From Prostheceraeus crozeri (lineage: Eukaryota > Platyhelminthes > Polycladida > Euryleptidae), in NCBI GenBank assembly GCA_907163375.1, contig CAJQUW010003481.1, forward strand, positions 20,315 to 84,314: DNA of 64,000 nt, read 5' to 3'. This document shows positions 53,641 to 64,000 of the stretch, one piece after another. Position numbers and translations under genes: made by a program. The notes beneath the pieces are model-generated. The model had not been told where the DNA came from. It worked only from the letters and a program-made list of their open reading frames with translations, and did no database searches. Positions within the stretch are counted from its first letter, which is position 1. Every line of letters begins with the position of its first letter.

Positions 53641-55500
53641 GTATTCTCTCTAATGAATACCCTTGTCTAACTAAAGCTACTTGAAAATAGCATGGAAGCC
53701 TTATCTATAATAAACGACCCTGTTAACCGTAGACCGGCCCTAAAATTTCAGACCGGTCTTAGACCACTTCTAGCACAATTATGCAACCAAATATCGTATA
53801 CATATTTTTGTAGGATACTAAAGTGTTTAGGACATTAAAGGGCACAAGTCGTGAGGCAGGTATTAGAAATCGGTAGTTACCTAATTTTCAAGCACTAAAA
53901 CAAGTTCATGGGAGACACCACAGAAAAGCGCCAATTCTTCGATTGTATCTAAGTTAAATTTAAACTGTAGAAATCATGAATTATTTATTGTTAACAGCAA
54001 ATACACCATGTCTGTCGTGACATTCGCTTTGTTGATTGCTTCCTGTGAAAGGCTTTGTGACCGCTTTGTCTTCCAGAGTGAAGTCACGCAATTTATATAA
54101 ATTATGCTCTCACTAGAATGTTCATTCGATTCTTGAACAAAATGTGTTCCATTGTTTCTTGCAGTATGTCGCTGAGAACGTTTTGCTGTTTGCAATCACT
54201 GGTGTGTTTTATTGTCCAAAGAAATGGTGCAGAGTGGTATAATTGTGAATAGTCCGTAATTTGCTCAATTCAATATTTACGCAGAATCGAACGCGTCGGA
54301 CGCAAGCAATCAAGTGGTGAAAGTCGTCAAAAAACGCAAATTTAAATGGAGAAAATGAAGTCTGCTTTCGCATCAAATTGCAGGATTTGGAATCTTCCAT
54401 AGATAACAAAAAGAGGAGCTGAAATCTTCCTAAACAGAAAATATCACGAATATTTTGAATCGGATAGTCAGTTACTGAACAAGTCAGTCGGTAAGTGACT
54501 CGTTAAAATATCATTTTGTAAATTTCCGTCCTGTGGGGTGCTTCTCAAAGCATTTAATCGACATTAAATGAAATATTTACAATGATCTTACACACTGGAA
54601 AATGTGGACATACTTGATATTGTTTACGATTTCTTGACTTCAATTGTTCATAATTTCAAATGATAATTTACATGAATTGGAGGGTACATTCGCTCAAGGT
54701 TTAAGCATTTTTAAGCTCGATTTAGATGGATACATTAATCTACTAATTATAAACCGAATACGAACTCTATATGTACCACTCTTTGCACTAGAACAAACAT
54801 TGTTGTTATTATCCAAATTGTATTTAATATTGCGGTGGAGAATTAACTTTATACTGAATTAAAACTGAGATGCTATTCACCCTTAGGTAACATTAACGGG
54901 CTTGTGCACATTTGTAGCGCAATATCTTACTCATGGGACACATGACTGAGAAATATAGTTTTTTTACATGACATAGCAATGCAATTAGAAAAATTATTTA
55001 CCATTATTGAAATGGCTCTGGGGCCGAATCCTCCACGTACCCGGTTTCATTATTGGGAGAAATATAAATTATGCTGAAGATTTCTTCGGGTACTGCAAAC
55101 AACTTCTATTCTATGCGACGTTTCGCTACGTAGCTTGATCATGCATGAATGACTGAATTGGACGACAGAGCAGCAGACAAATCAAGCCTTTAACAATAAT
55201 CATTCAAATCAATACTGTACATTCTATAGATATGGTGTAAAATAAAGATAACAGTCATTACTAACAACAAAACGTCAAAAGTAACAAAAAAAGAAGAAAT
55301 ACACGAGACAGTTCAAGTATTACATATCAGAGACATTGTTTCTTGTTTATTGAATATATTAGCGCCTGCATTCTTGATATATGTACACTCCAGACTCCTT
55401 CGTTTCGAATAATGTTAGAGATGGCGGTGAATAATATTTACCATTAGTAAAGCCTGTCCACTGACACTGTATGCAACGAATGAGGTGGAACAGTATCCAC
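53641..55500. other. No recognised feature
   Basis: AT-rich. The open frames at 53974-54862 have no motif. Confidence 0.4.
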
Positions 55501-55525
55501 TTTTAAAGGACACAATGTCCGATAG

Positions 55526-55738
55526 AGGTGCATATTATTGGTATTCTAACCCAATGAAGATGAGGTCTAATGACGTCGTTAACGAACATATAGGGATATC
55601 TGGAAGTTTATACTTTAAACTTCTGAATTTGCACAATCTCTATGAAGATTCTAGAGAGTATGCTCCCTGCGGACAATGGTGCCAACTAAAGAAATCGACA
55701 TGATTTTCATCTTCATTGGGTTGGAATGCTCAACATCC
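55526..55738. repeat. Inverted repeat, arms of about 26 b
   Basis: TTGGTATTCTAACCCAATGA near 55539-55563 is nearly the complement of the block near 55699-55729 (CATCTTCATTGGGTTGGAAT). Spacer about 150 b. Confidence 0.6.
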
Positions 55739-55821
55739 CTGTGGGAACGCATCTTGCTAATATCAACAGCTTATCTGGCGAGGTAGCGATTTTGTGGATA
55801 ATTTTATTAAAGGTTCATTTT

Positions 55822-58285
55822 CGTGTAAAAACTATCTCCGCATGTGAAAATGGTCATCATCTATCCAAAAACATGCGTAAAATTAAAGAACGACAAGTGG
55901 CTAAAAAGTTGCTATAATTAGTTGGTATATATTTGTTTACTAATGCGAGTTGATTTTTCGCCAACCGGCGAAATCGTGGATATTGTAGCAACTAGTGGTA
56001 AGTAGTAATGTTCGTATATTACCTTCACATGAAAATATATTGTATACTCAGTCTGATCTGATAAAAAGGGATCTTTTTTAATTCACGAAGGCTTAAACTA
56101 AAAAGTATTTATTTTTTTCATAAATGTCGCAGTAAATACTATGATATTATTCAAATATTTGTCATTGCTGTAAATTATTGAATATCAAGAGATGTTATGA
56201 AAATTGATATAACTGGATTATCTATATTCTTATTATTATCAAAGAATGATAGTCTGCACTTATTTCTTAGATAGATTAGCCATATGTGGGTGATGGTGAG
56301 GAGGGTGAGGGAGAAAATAGAGCCTCGGCTGTAGAGGCGTGTTACTAAAGAAAATAAGAGAGAAAATGAAAAGTAAAAGGTGACATATAGAGCGCGAATT
56401 CGCGAATTGTCGCCGGCGAACTTCGCCAGCGAATAGCCCGCAAATATGACTGAACTGTAGCATGATATTCTGCAGCTGACATCCGCCAGTTTTTCGCAAG
56501 ATTCGTTCCCACAGGGATGATAAAAGCTTGATCGAAACCATAATGCCCTCTAGAATGAGCTACATAGGACATGTAGTTTGTAATAAAAGGTTCTTATCGC
56601 AATGATTTTTATTGCATATTTATGTATTATGTTGCAATTTTATCAATGTAACTGTTCAATTCCGTTCAATCTAATTAATCAATCCTGTTTGGAACTGTGC
56701 TCGTCTTGACGTTTGGGGTAGCCATAGTGTCGTCTGTGATTCCGGTGGCGACAGGATTGGCCGGCACAACGCGATCCGGGATACCTTATTCCACATCGCC
56801 GAAGCTTCTGCTTTCTCCCCCACCCTCGAGACGGTCCATTTCATCCCCGGTTCAAAACGCCGCCCTGGCGACATCACCATCTCAACCGGTGAGCTATTCA
56901 TATCACCGGGACCACCGGCTGCTTTAGACATCACTGTCACCTCACCGCTGAAGCAAAATTCTCCTCCCAATGGCTGTTGAGACTTTCGGCGCTTGGAGTC
57001 ACGTTGCTCTGGAAACTATCAAGTTGATCGGTGGCAGATGGGCCGACTGGCATGGAGAGCAGCATGGGACATTTATTTGCCATACTGTACCGTGACTCCA
57101 CACATGCAAAACATCCGTGTTGAACCACTTCAGACAGAAACGTACTTCAATACTCTATGAATCGGCCCAGTGGAGCTTGGGAAACTAGACCCGATCCGAG
57201 AAGAGATTATCGACCAGACCACGTTTGTCGGCCCGAGACCGTTCCCAGTTCTGTTGCACATCCTTCGAGAACTACGTATCGGCGCGTCTTCTGAGTTCCA
57301 TCCGGTTCCTTTTCTTGTCATAAGTACCGTAGAAACTACAAAAAATACAACGGGAAGCAGATTTAGGTAAAATCTAATTTGTGTGTTCTTCCTCAAATTA
57401 AGTGAGAAGAGTTAAGTGTAGAGCCATGATTTTGAAATGCAATGGCTTCATCAGGTTATGGTCTATTCTGTTCATGTACTTTTTGTCTACAAAGCTAAAT
57501 GCATTCAGATTTTGCAAGTAAATATCTGAAAGCACAACACTGATCAGAAATTTTGTCAGTATTATAATAGCAAGCATACATGATGAGAAATGATCCCTGT
57601 GTGAACGAATCTGGCGAAAAGCTGGCAGATAATCAGCTACATATTATCATGCAATAGTTCAGTAATAATTTTTAGCACATTCGCTGCCGAAGTTCGCCGG
57701 CGACAATTCGCGAATTCGCGCTCTGTATGACACCTTTTACTTTTCACTTTCTCTTATTTTCTTTAGTAATACGCCTCTACAGCCGAGGTTCTATCTTCTC
57801 CCTCACCTCCTCACTATCCCCCACATATGGCTAATCTATCTAAGAAATAAGTGCAGACTATCATTCTTTGATAATGATAAGAATATAGAGAATCCAGTTA
57901 TATCAATTTTCATAACATCTCTTGACATTCAATAATTTACAACAATGACAAATATTTGAATAATATCATAGTATTTACTGCGACATTTATGAAAAAAATA
58001 AATACTTTTTAGTTTAAGCCTTCGTGAATTAAAAAATATCCCTTTTTATCAGATCAGACTGAGTATACAATATATTTTCATGTGAAGGTAATATACGAAC
58101 ATTACTACTTACCACTAGTTGCTACAATATCCACGATTTCGCCGGTTGGCGAAAAATCAGCTCGCATTAGTAAACAAATATCTACCAACTAATTATAGCA
58201 ACTTTTTCGCCAACTGTCGTTCTTTAATTTTACGCATGTTTTTGGATAGATGATGGAGATAGATTTTTGGAGATAGTTTTTACAC
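55822..58285. mobile_element. Element with 600-b terminal inverted repeats
   Basis: 55822-56437 and 57682-58285 are reverse complements at high identity (GTGTAAAAACTATCTCC at the outer ends, GCCGGCGAACTTCGCC-type palindromes at the inner ends). The 1.24-kb core is much richer in GC and holds a retroelement-nuclease-like fragment. No transposase for the element is visible, so it is non-autonomous or a foldback. Confidence 0.85.
56750..57100 (+). pseudogene. Retroelement C-terminal (restriction-like endonuclease?) fragment
   Basis: One frame reads G-R-H-N-A-I-R-D-T-L-F ... R-P-G-D-I-T-I ... A-L-D-I-T-V-T-S-P-L-K, stop at 56978-56980. The next frame continues V-E-T-F-G-A-W ... A-L-E-T-I-K-L-I. 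I recall this motif order (R-H-N, then R-P-x-D, then L-D-V-T-V-x-S-P) from proteins next to reverse transcriptases in invertebrates. The P-D ... D-x-T spacing resembles the restriction-like nuclease of R2-type elements, but I cannot confirm that. Confidence 0.45.
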
Positions 58286-58287
58286 AA

Positions 58288-58362
58288 GGTGTACATCATT
58301 CTGTGAACGTCTCATTTTCGGCCTCGCTCCCTATAGAAGTTCGTTATAGCGGGCGGACTGCT
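58288..58362 (+). repeat. Family D unit, single copy
   Basis: GTGTACATCATTCTGTGAA ... TCTCATTTTCGGCCTCG, one 75-b unit of the tandem array at 12072-12695, directly after the inverted-repeat element. Confidence 0.8.
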
Positions 58363-58429
58363 AAATTTGATGTAAATATGTTCAAGTTGCAGAAATAATC
58401 ATGATACAAGATCCATTTGTAACCACATC

Positions 58430-59418
58430 TAAAAGTTATAGATGTACTTATTTCTAAGATTGTCTATACTGAAATATGTGTCAAACTTATGAATTGTGTA
58501 AGTTCCACCGTACCAGTTACAACTGGTGTTCCTCAAGGAGGCAAACTTTCACCTTTTCTGTTCGGTATTCACATGAACTCACTTGTCCCTTTTCATCCAT
58601 ACAGCCTAATGTCTAAATATACAGACGATGTTGTGATAGTGTTACCAATTTTGTCGGAGAATGTTGAGAGTTTTGTCAAACATGAAATTGATAATGTAAA
58701 TAATTGGTGTCAGACCCATGGACTATCTTTGAATAGTGAAAAAACCAAATGTTTATTTATAAAACGAAAGACAGTGATGTTTTCTCCTTTGAATGTCAAT
58801 TTTGTCGATCACTTAAAGATTCTTGGTGTTTTTTACAACGTAGATCTCACATGGGACACCTTTGTGAATTATTTGTGTAAAAAAGCTAGTAATCTTTATG
58901 TAATCAAGCGTCTGAAAACTTAGTTGACAAAACCTAAGCTTATCATGATTTATAATGCCACCGTTTTGTCAACTCTTGAGTATAATCCACCTTTATTAAT
59001 CGGTATCAACAAAAAGTGCTCGGAAAAATGGAAAAAGTTCGGCGGCGGTCTCACCGTATTATCTGTGGAATGGATTGCAACTGTGACAAGTTTACACCAA
59101 TTTACATCAGAAGAAATGTTGCTGCCTTAAAGACCTTTCATGATATTCAGAACTCAAATAATCTCTTGTTTCATTTAGTCCCTCCTACATTTGCCAGATT
59201 TCGACATCGTCAAAAGCTGGTTGTGCCCTATTCTCCCACTTTAAGCCGTCAGTCATCGTACATACCATTTTGTACAGAACTACATAATCGAAGTTATAAT
59301 CTATGATCATTTCAGAAATTTGTTGTTCGTTCAATGTATCTTCTAAATCTATTTCCATATTTCTATGTATATCTTTTGAAATTGATTGATTTTTATTGAT
59401 CTGAAATATACACCTCCT
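58430..59418 (+). pseudogene. Non-LTR retrotransposon 3' half (LINE E)
   Basis: T-G-V-P-Q-G-G-K-L-S-P-F-L-F, M-S-K-Y-T-D-D-V-V-I-V (Y-T-D-D in place of the usual Y/FADD), L-S-L-N-S-E-K-T-K, L-K-I-L-G-V-F-Y and the thumb. One stop at 58921-58923 and a frameshift near 59010. 5' truncated. The 3' UTR runs to the SINE insertion. Confidence 0.85.
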
Positions 59419-59622
59419 GTGGTCTCCGTGGCGCAGTGGTTAAGTGCTTGGCCTAGCGATCTTTTGGTCCAGAGGTCGAGTCCCGAAAGTGTCATTGGAT
59501 GTCGGCAGGAAGGGCATCCGGACTAAAAGTACCACAACGCTCCATAAGTCTGACTATGTTAGCACCGTCCAAGCCCCAAGTATGGGGAGTAGTGACGTAA
59601 AAGCTTCATAATAATAATATAA
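59419..59622 (+). mobile_element. tRNA-derived SINE with perfect 17-b target duplication
   Basis: A box GTGGCGCAGTGGTTAAGTG, B box GGTCGAGTCCC at 59474-59484, a body with GGAAGGGCATCCGGACTAAAA, and an ATA/TAA tail. TGAAATATACACCTCCT flanks both sides (59402-59418 and 59623-59639) without mismatch. Confidence 0.92.
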
Positions 59623-59639
59623 TGAAATATACACCTCCT

Positions 59640-60660
59640 ATCCTACCCTAAACGCATTTGGTCCTAAAAGCATTGATGACGAAATGCCTACAGGAACTCT
59701 ACAGGATCAATGACAGAATGAAAAACGTTTCAGAGGTTTTGTTCACAATCTCATTGGCTGTTGCATCACACAGCATATGCAAATACCTTGCATTATAACT
59801 TGGGAAGCAGTAGACCTTCTACAAGAAACATGCTTGCATTTCCAAGGAGACATACAGTAGACAAAGCAATTGAATTATTCTAATTGAATTTAATGTGCAG
59901 TGGATGGCACTTGGCGTCACTTAATTTGAAATTTCTGATTGATTTTCAGACTTTCTTATACTACTATTATTTTATTCAGTAACAAATAGTCGTTATTTTA
60001 TGCTTTCGAATGAAATCGTTAATGTCTGATGCGAGATCTAGCATCTGTACTAGATCTGCGGCGGCGTATGAAGTCTCATGCAACGCAGGTCAAAATAATT
60101 ACATAAGGAACACTGTTCTGTCCACTGATGAACCAGAGACGACATCAAAAGAAGTCGTTGACATCTGAAGTCGTCGAACGACATCCAAAAATGAAGAACT
60201 CGAGCGTATTCAGGCATCAGCAGAATTCCTCCCGTAACATAGTCTGCCCATTTACAGTGAAATTGATAGCTTCTGACTCTAACAGCGTAAACTTGTGTTT
60301 TAGAAAGACAATTTTATAAAACGCACAAAACTTATCGTCGATAAAAATAGAAATTGCAAAATATTCCAAACATAACTGCGAAAATTTGCATCAATGTTTA
60401 ATACAAGCACGGCTCATCATTTTTCAAGTACAACATGCTGCTTAAAGATAGAAGACTGTCGAGAAATTGAGAAGAATTGGGTTCAAAAGGAAGGTCTCGA
60501 CTTTATGATGCATCCGAGTGGGCACCATCTTGAAGAACATTGAATTCTACAGTCAAATATATTTTCCTTGTGAATCTCACTTCCGTTTGTGTCGTCTCCC
60601 CAAGAAAAGATCAGTGCTAAAAATATGTACAGTCTATTTACTAAAAAATATCTATAAGTC
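59640..60660. other. No recognised feature
   Basis: Small frames at 60128-60319 and 60518-60784 lack motifs. Confidence 0.4.
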
Positions 60661-60661
60661 C

Positions 60662-60691
60662 GAGCTTTCGCGAGCCGGCTCGCATTGTCAA
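60662..60691 (-). ncRNA. Degenerate hammerhead-like motif of second Penelope element
   Basis: Minus strand TTGACAA, perfect stem GCGAGC/GCTCGC, then GAAAGCTC (GAAA-NN-TC). Two of the seven CUGANGA core bases differ, so it is probably inactive. Confidence 0.45.
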
Positions 60692-60715
60692 GGTTTGGCA
60701 GGAGTTAGGGCACGT

Positions 60716-61125
60716 TCAACGTCTGGTTATTTCGTGTTTTCGATCAAGTGCTGGTCTTTGTTCTTCAATATGATTGGCTTCTGACAGTCTCGTCTCTATC
60801 GGTGATCTGCAGTTGTCAATAATCTCAAGCTGGAAGTCTGTGATCGCCAGATGTCCATGATGGTATTGTCTTGCGTGCTCTGCCAATGCGCTATCCATGC
60901 TGTTATTTGATAGGCTGCACTTGTGTTCATTATATCGGAAATTGAAAGGTCTTGACGTCTGATCCATGTCGCTGCCATGACACAGCTTGCAAGTAAACCG
61001 ATATACCAAGCAAAATTGCACCCCAAACGATCACAAACTTCGCAATTGTCATGTTTATTCTTTTCCATGCGACTGAGACATTGTTTGAGACTACAGGCAG
61101 GCTGGCTTCCTAATTTTATCGACAA
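60716..61125 (-). pseudogene. Penelope-like element GIY-YIG remnant
   Basis: Cys pairs C-E-V-C and C-K-L-C, Q-T-S-R-P-F-N-F-R-Y-N-E-H (the T-x-R ... R-x-x-E-H part of the nuclease), A-L-A-E-H, and E-T-R-L-S-E-A-N-H-I-E-E-Q-R-P-A-L. The Y-I-G is disrupted and a frameshift lies at about 61020. A different lineage from the copy at 1-603. Confidence 0.75.
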
Positions 61126-61129
61126 ATCA

Positions 61130-61946
61130 TGATTCTTGATGATTTTATTGATTCTCTTCGTACAGCTATCATTGATAAATTTTATCGAGAAGAAAACTTT
61201 CTCTTTTTATTTTTCAATGGCTTCCGAATGGCTTTTCACCTTTTTAGTGTTGAGGTTCTCATTTCGGAAACCATTTTTTCCGTTCAAATACACTCTATAA
61301 CATCTTTATAATTTGCACCATTCCTTTCCGCAAGTAAGTCGATAGGGTACATACAGTATCAGACGATAAAGATGCGTTTTGTTATCAATACATAAGTCAC
61401 TTTCATCAAACAAGAAATCAAACTTTAAATTTCTATTTCATGAAATTAAACCTTTTGTAAATCACGACTACATCATAAAATAACCGATGCATTTTCTGAA
61501 GTTGAGAAAATATTGAAAAGGGACAAAAATAAGTCATTGTAGGCCACAAATCCTTAATTCCCGCGACTTCAGAATGTCGGAGGAGACTGTTAGAAGCCGA
61601 GTAATGTCAACATGTTGACCTTCTTTCACTGTAATTTGTGGATAGCGGTGACATTGCTTAGAAGCTTTCTAAATTTCCTGAGATACTCAAATAATTCGAA
61701 AAATGATCAAAATAAACTCTTCCTTCGTTATATATGTTTTTAAAAAGACTCAAATAAATGTCGACGTTTCGTCCGCCGCTGACTAAGTAATTTAGTAATT
61801 GCAATTTTTACCATACTTGTCGGATGCTCTTTTCAGCTATTTTTTAAGTTTCAAGTAACTTTCCAAAATTTTCAATGAACCGAAAAGTGCGAGCAGGTGC
61901 TGTTAGAGCAGTCTCAGTGTAAGCAATACCTTTGCATCGATTTTAC
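61130..61946. other. No recognised feature
   Basis: AT-rich. No further thrombospondin-type exon found. Confidence 0.4.
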
Positions 61947-62103
61947 CAGTACAGTCCGGTAATTTGCAGTTTCGTTCTTGGATGGCATTACCGAAGCATC
62001 TTGAATCCATATACATACTCTTTGCATTGACTAGTTCGCCTTTGATGACCATCACCACAGACACCGCTACAATTGGTCTGTGAGGACCACGAGGTCCATG
62101 CAC
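61947..62103 (-). pseudogene. Thrombospondin type-1 repeat exon with a frameshift
   Basis: Acceptor TGTCTTTAG, donor GTAAAATC. The first part reads A-W-T-S-W-S-S-Q-T-N-C-S-G-V-C-G-D-G, a standard TSP1 start (W-x2-W ... C-S-x2-C-G). The second part, C-F-G-N-A-I-Q-E-R-N-C-K-L-P-D-C, is the TSP1 end but in a frame shifted by one base. It is either a broken exon or a one-base error in the sequence. It would belong to a second minus-strand gene extending to the right. Confidence 0.65.
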
Positions 62104-62180
62104 CTAAAGACAGAAAAGCGGACGATGTTCAGACAGGAAAAAGTGAGTTAATATTGAAATAATACAATAAATCCTTTTCT

Positions 62181-63280
62181 GCTGTTCATGGATACAGGCG
62201 GGTGCAGGCAAGGATTCTCCACTGTTCACGGGTGCAGTCGGGTTCAGGCACGGAGTTTCCGCTGTTCACGGGTACAGGCGGGTGCAGGCAAGGATTCTCC
62301 ACTGTTCACGGGTACAGGCGGGTGCAGGCAAGGATTCTCCACTGTTCACGGGTACAGGCGGGTGCAGGCAAGGATTCTCCACTGTTCACGGGTGCAGTCG
62401 GGTGCAGGCAAGGATTCTCCACTGTTCACGGGTGCAGTCGGGTGCAGGGACGGAGTTTCCGCTGTTCACGGGTGCAGGCGGGTGCAGGCAAGGATTCTCC
62501 ACTGTTCACGGGTGCAGTCGGGTGCAGGGACGGAGTTTCCGCTGTTCACGGGTACAGGCGGGTGTGGGCAAAGAATCTCCGCTGTTCACGGGTACAGGGG
62601 GGTGCAGGCAAGGATTCTCCACTGTTCACGGGTGCAGTCGGGTGCAGGGACGGAGTTTCCGCTGTTCACGGGTGCAGGCGGGTGCAGGCAAGGATTCTCC
62701 ACTGTTCACGGGTGCAGTCGGGTGCAGGGACGGAGATTCCGCTGTTCACGGGTACAGGCGGGTGAGGGCACGGAGTTTCTGCTGTTCACGGGTACAGGGG
62801 GGTGCAGGCAAGGATTCTCCACTGTTCACGGGTGCAGAGGGTGCAGCAAGGATTCTCCACTGTTCACGGGTGCAGTCGGGTGCAGGGACGGAGTTTCCGC
62901 TGTTCACGGGTGCAGGCGGGTGCAGGCAAAGAATCTCCACTGTTCACGGGTACAGGTGGGTGCAGGCAAGGATTCTCCACTGTACACCGGTGCAGTCGGG
63001 TGCAGGGACGGAGTTTCCGCTGTTCACGTGTGCAGGCGGGTGCAGGGACGGAGTTTCCGCTGTTCACGGGTGCAGGCGGGTGCAGGCAAAGAATCTCCAC
63101 TGAACACCGGTGCAGTCGGGGGCAGGGACGTAGTTTCCGCTGTTCACGGGTACAGGTGGGTGCAGGTAAGGATTCTCCACTGTTCACGGGTACAGGGGGT
63201 GCGGGCAAAGATGTTCCACTGTTCACGGGTGCAGGATGGTACATCTAAGATGTTCCGTTGTTTACGGGTGCGGATGAGTA
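62181..63280. repeat. 40-b minisatellite, about 27 copies
   Basis: Unit close to CTGTTCACGGGTGCAGGCGG plus GTGCAGGCAAGGATTCTCCA. Two main variants alternate (AAGGATTCTCCA and ACGGAGTTTCCG). GC-rich against the AT-rich surroundings. All three plus frames and one minus frame stay open for long stretches because the unit has few stop codons; these are not genes. Confidence 0.95.
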
Positions 63281-64000
63281 CGATCTACATGACGTGAACA
63301 GAATTGGTGATTAAAAGTGAATAGGGGTACTTAAACTTTATTCGGTTTGCGATTTAAAACTCTAATCAAAATTTATGTCACGATGATCGTAGGATGTTGA
63401 CATTATGCATGAAATTTACCAGAGGACGAAGTATGTGCATACAAAATCTCGCTGATTCTAAAAGTAAATGGAATCTGGTGACTTAGAGACAACTCTTCCG
63501 ACGAATCTCTGTCCGTATAATTCTACCTTGTGATGGTCATATGATCTCCGAATCCAGACAAATGGTTTTTCAATGTTTTTTTCAAGTCATCTTCGCACTT
63601 GAACGTATTGAATCCATGCTTTACATCAACACCATTGGATGATGGGTGGATCCAAATGGTAAACCAATGGATCTCACTCTCTGCTCATGGAGGAATTTGC
63701 ATTTCGATTCGTTTATGCAATTACAGTACATTATAGCCTACAACGGCAAATGCTTAATTCAAATGTAATTCAATGAATTACGGAAACGGTATCGGACCAT
63801 ATAATAGTCTTATGTACTAGCTTCCTTATGAATTGCATAGCATTTCGAGGACAATATACCAACTAAAAGCAATATTGTTATCTACTTTATGTTAGATGTC
63901 TATACACTAAATGGTCAATAATATACAAAAATAATTGTGTTTTATGAAAATCTATATTTAGATGTCTATGCATATCTGAAATATCCCAATGACTCCTAGA
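63281..64000. other. No recognised feature
   Basis: AT-rich sequence to the window edge. Confidence 0.4.

Noticed and set aside
62181-63280. CRISPR-like array
   Set aside because: Repeats are contiguous with no unique spacers, and the genome is eukaryotic.
62188-63297. Open frames of 369, 273, 187 and 148 codons
   Set aside because: All arise from the 40-b tandem repeat being nearly free of stop codons; no start context or unique sequence.

Overview
The window reads as a piece of an AT-rich invertebrate metazoan genome. Genes are split by GT-AG introns, coding density is very low, extracellular EGF, VWD, C-type lectin and ShKT modules are present, and the introns are crowded with transposable elements of many classes. 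Several ShKT/CTLD/VWD/EGF modules in one protein would suit a cnidarian, a lophotrochozoan or an echinoderm. The sequence alone does not decide between these, and I do not name a species.

One host gene dominates. On the minus strand, 21 coding exons from 40553 down to 1418 join with perfectly consistent reading phases into about 1,324 codons, and the 3' end lies beyond the left edge. The product is a secreted mosaic protein: signal peptide split over exon 1 and a 31-nt microexon, two ShKT domains, one C-type-lectin-like domain, one EGF-like domain, a VWD-C8-TIL-TILa module with an intact GDPH motif, then at least 16 EGF-like repeats, mostly of the calcium-binding type. A lectin, a VWD-C8-TIL unit and an EGF array together are typical of extracellular matrix, mucus or bioadhesive proteins. 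That function is inference. I do not recognise this exact architecture.

Layout. 1-1040: 3' end of a Penelope-like element (GIY-YIG nuclease) followed by two hammerhead-ribozyme-like motifs. 1418-33551: exons 21 to 3, with introns holding MITEs, a palindromic SINE pair, foldback and tandem repeats, several non-LTR retrotransposon fragments, a Tc1 remnant and a 1.9-kb terminal-inverted-repeat element. 33917-40553: exons 2 and 1, separated by an intron with an intact Tc1-type transposon (34007-35653), a LINE ORF1 remnant, and a piggyBac element nested inside a hAT-like MITE. 41000-53700: upstream or intergenic repeats, including a CR1/L2-like LINE broken by other insertions, a BED-finger hAT derivative in two copies, a Ty3/gypsy element with short LTRs (46112-50715) sitting in the arm of a large foldback element, and an RTE-type LINE end. 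55800-58290: an element with 600-bp inverted repeats whose core carries a retroelement-nuclease-like fragment. 58430-61130: LINE, a SINE with a perfect 17-bp target duplication, and a second Penelope-like remnant. 61947-62103: a frameshifted thrombospondin type-1 exon (minus strand), next to a 40-bp GC-rich minisatellite of about 27 copies.

The two most useful results are the reconstructed mosaic gene and the nested insertions, several of which keep their empty target site in a second copy within the same window. All calls come from reading the sequence; no search was run.
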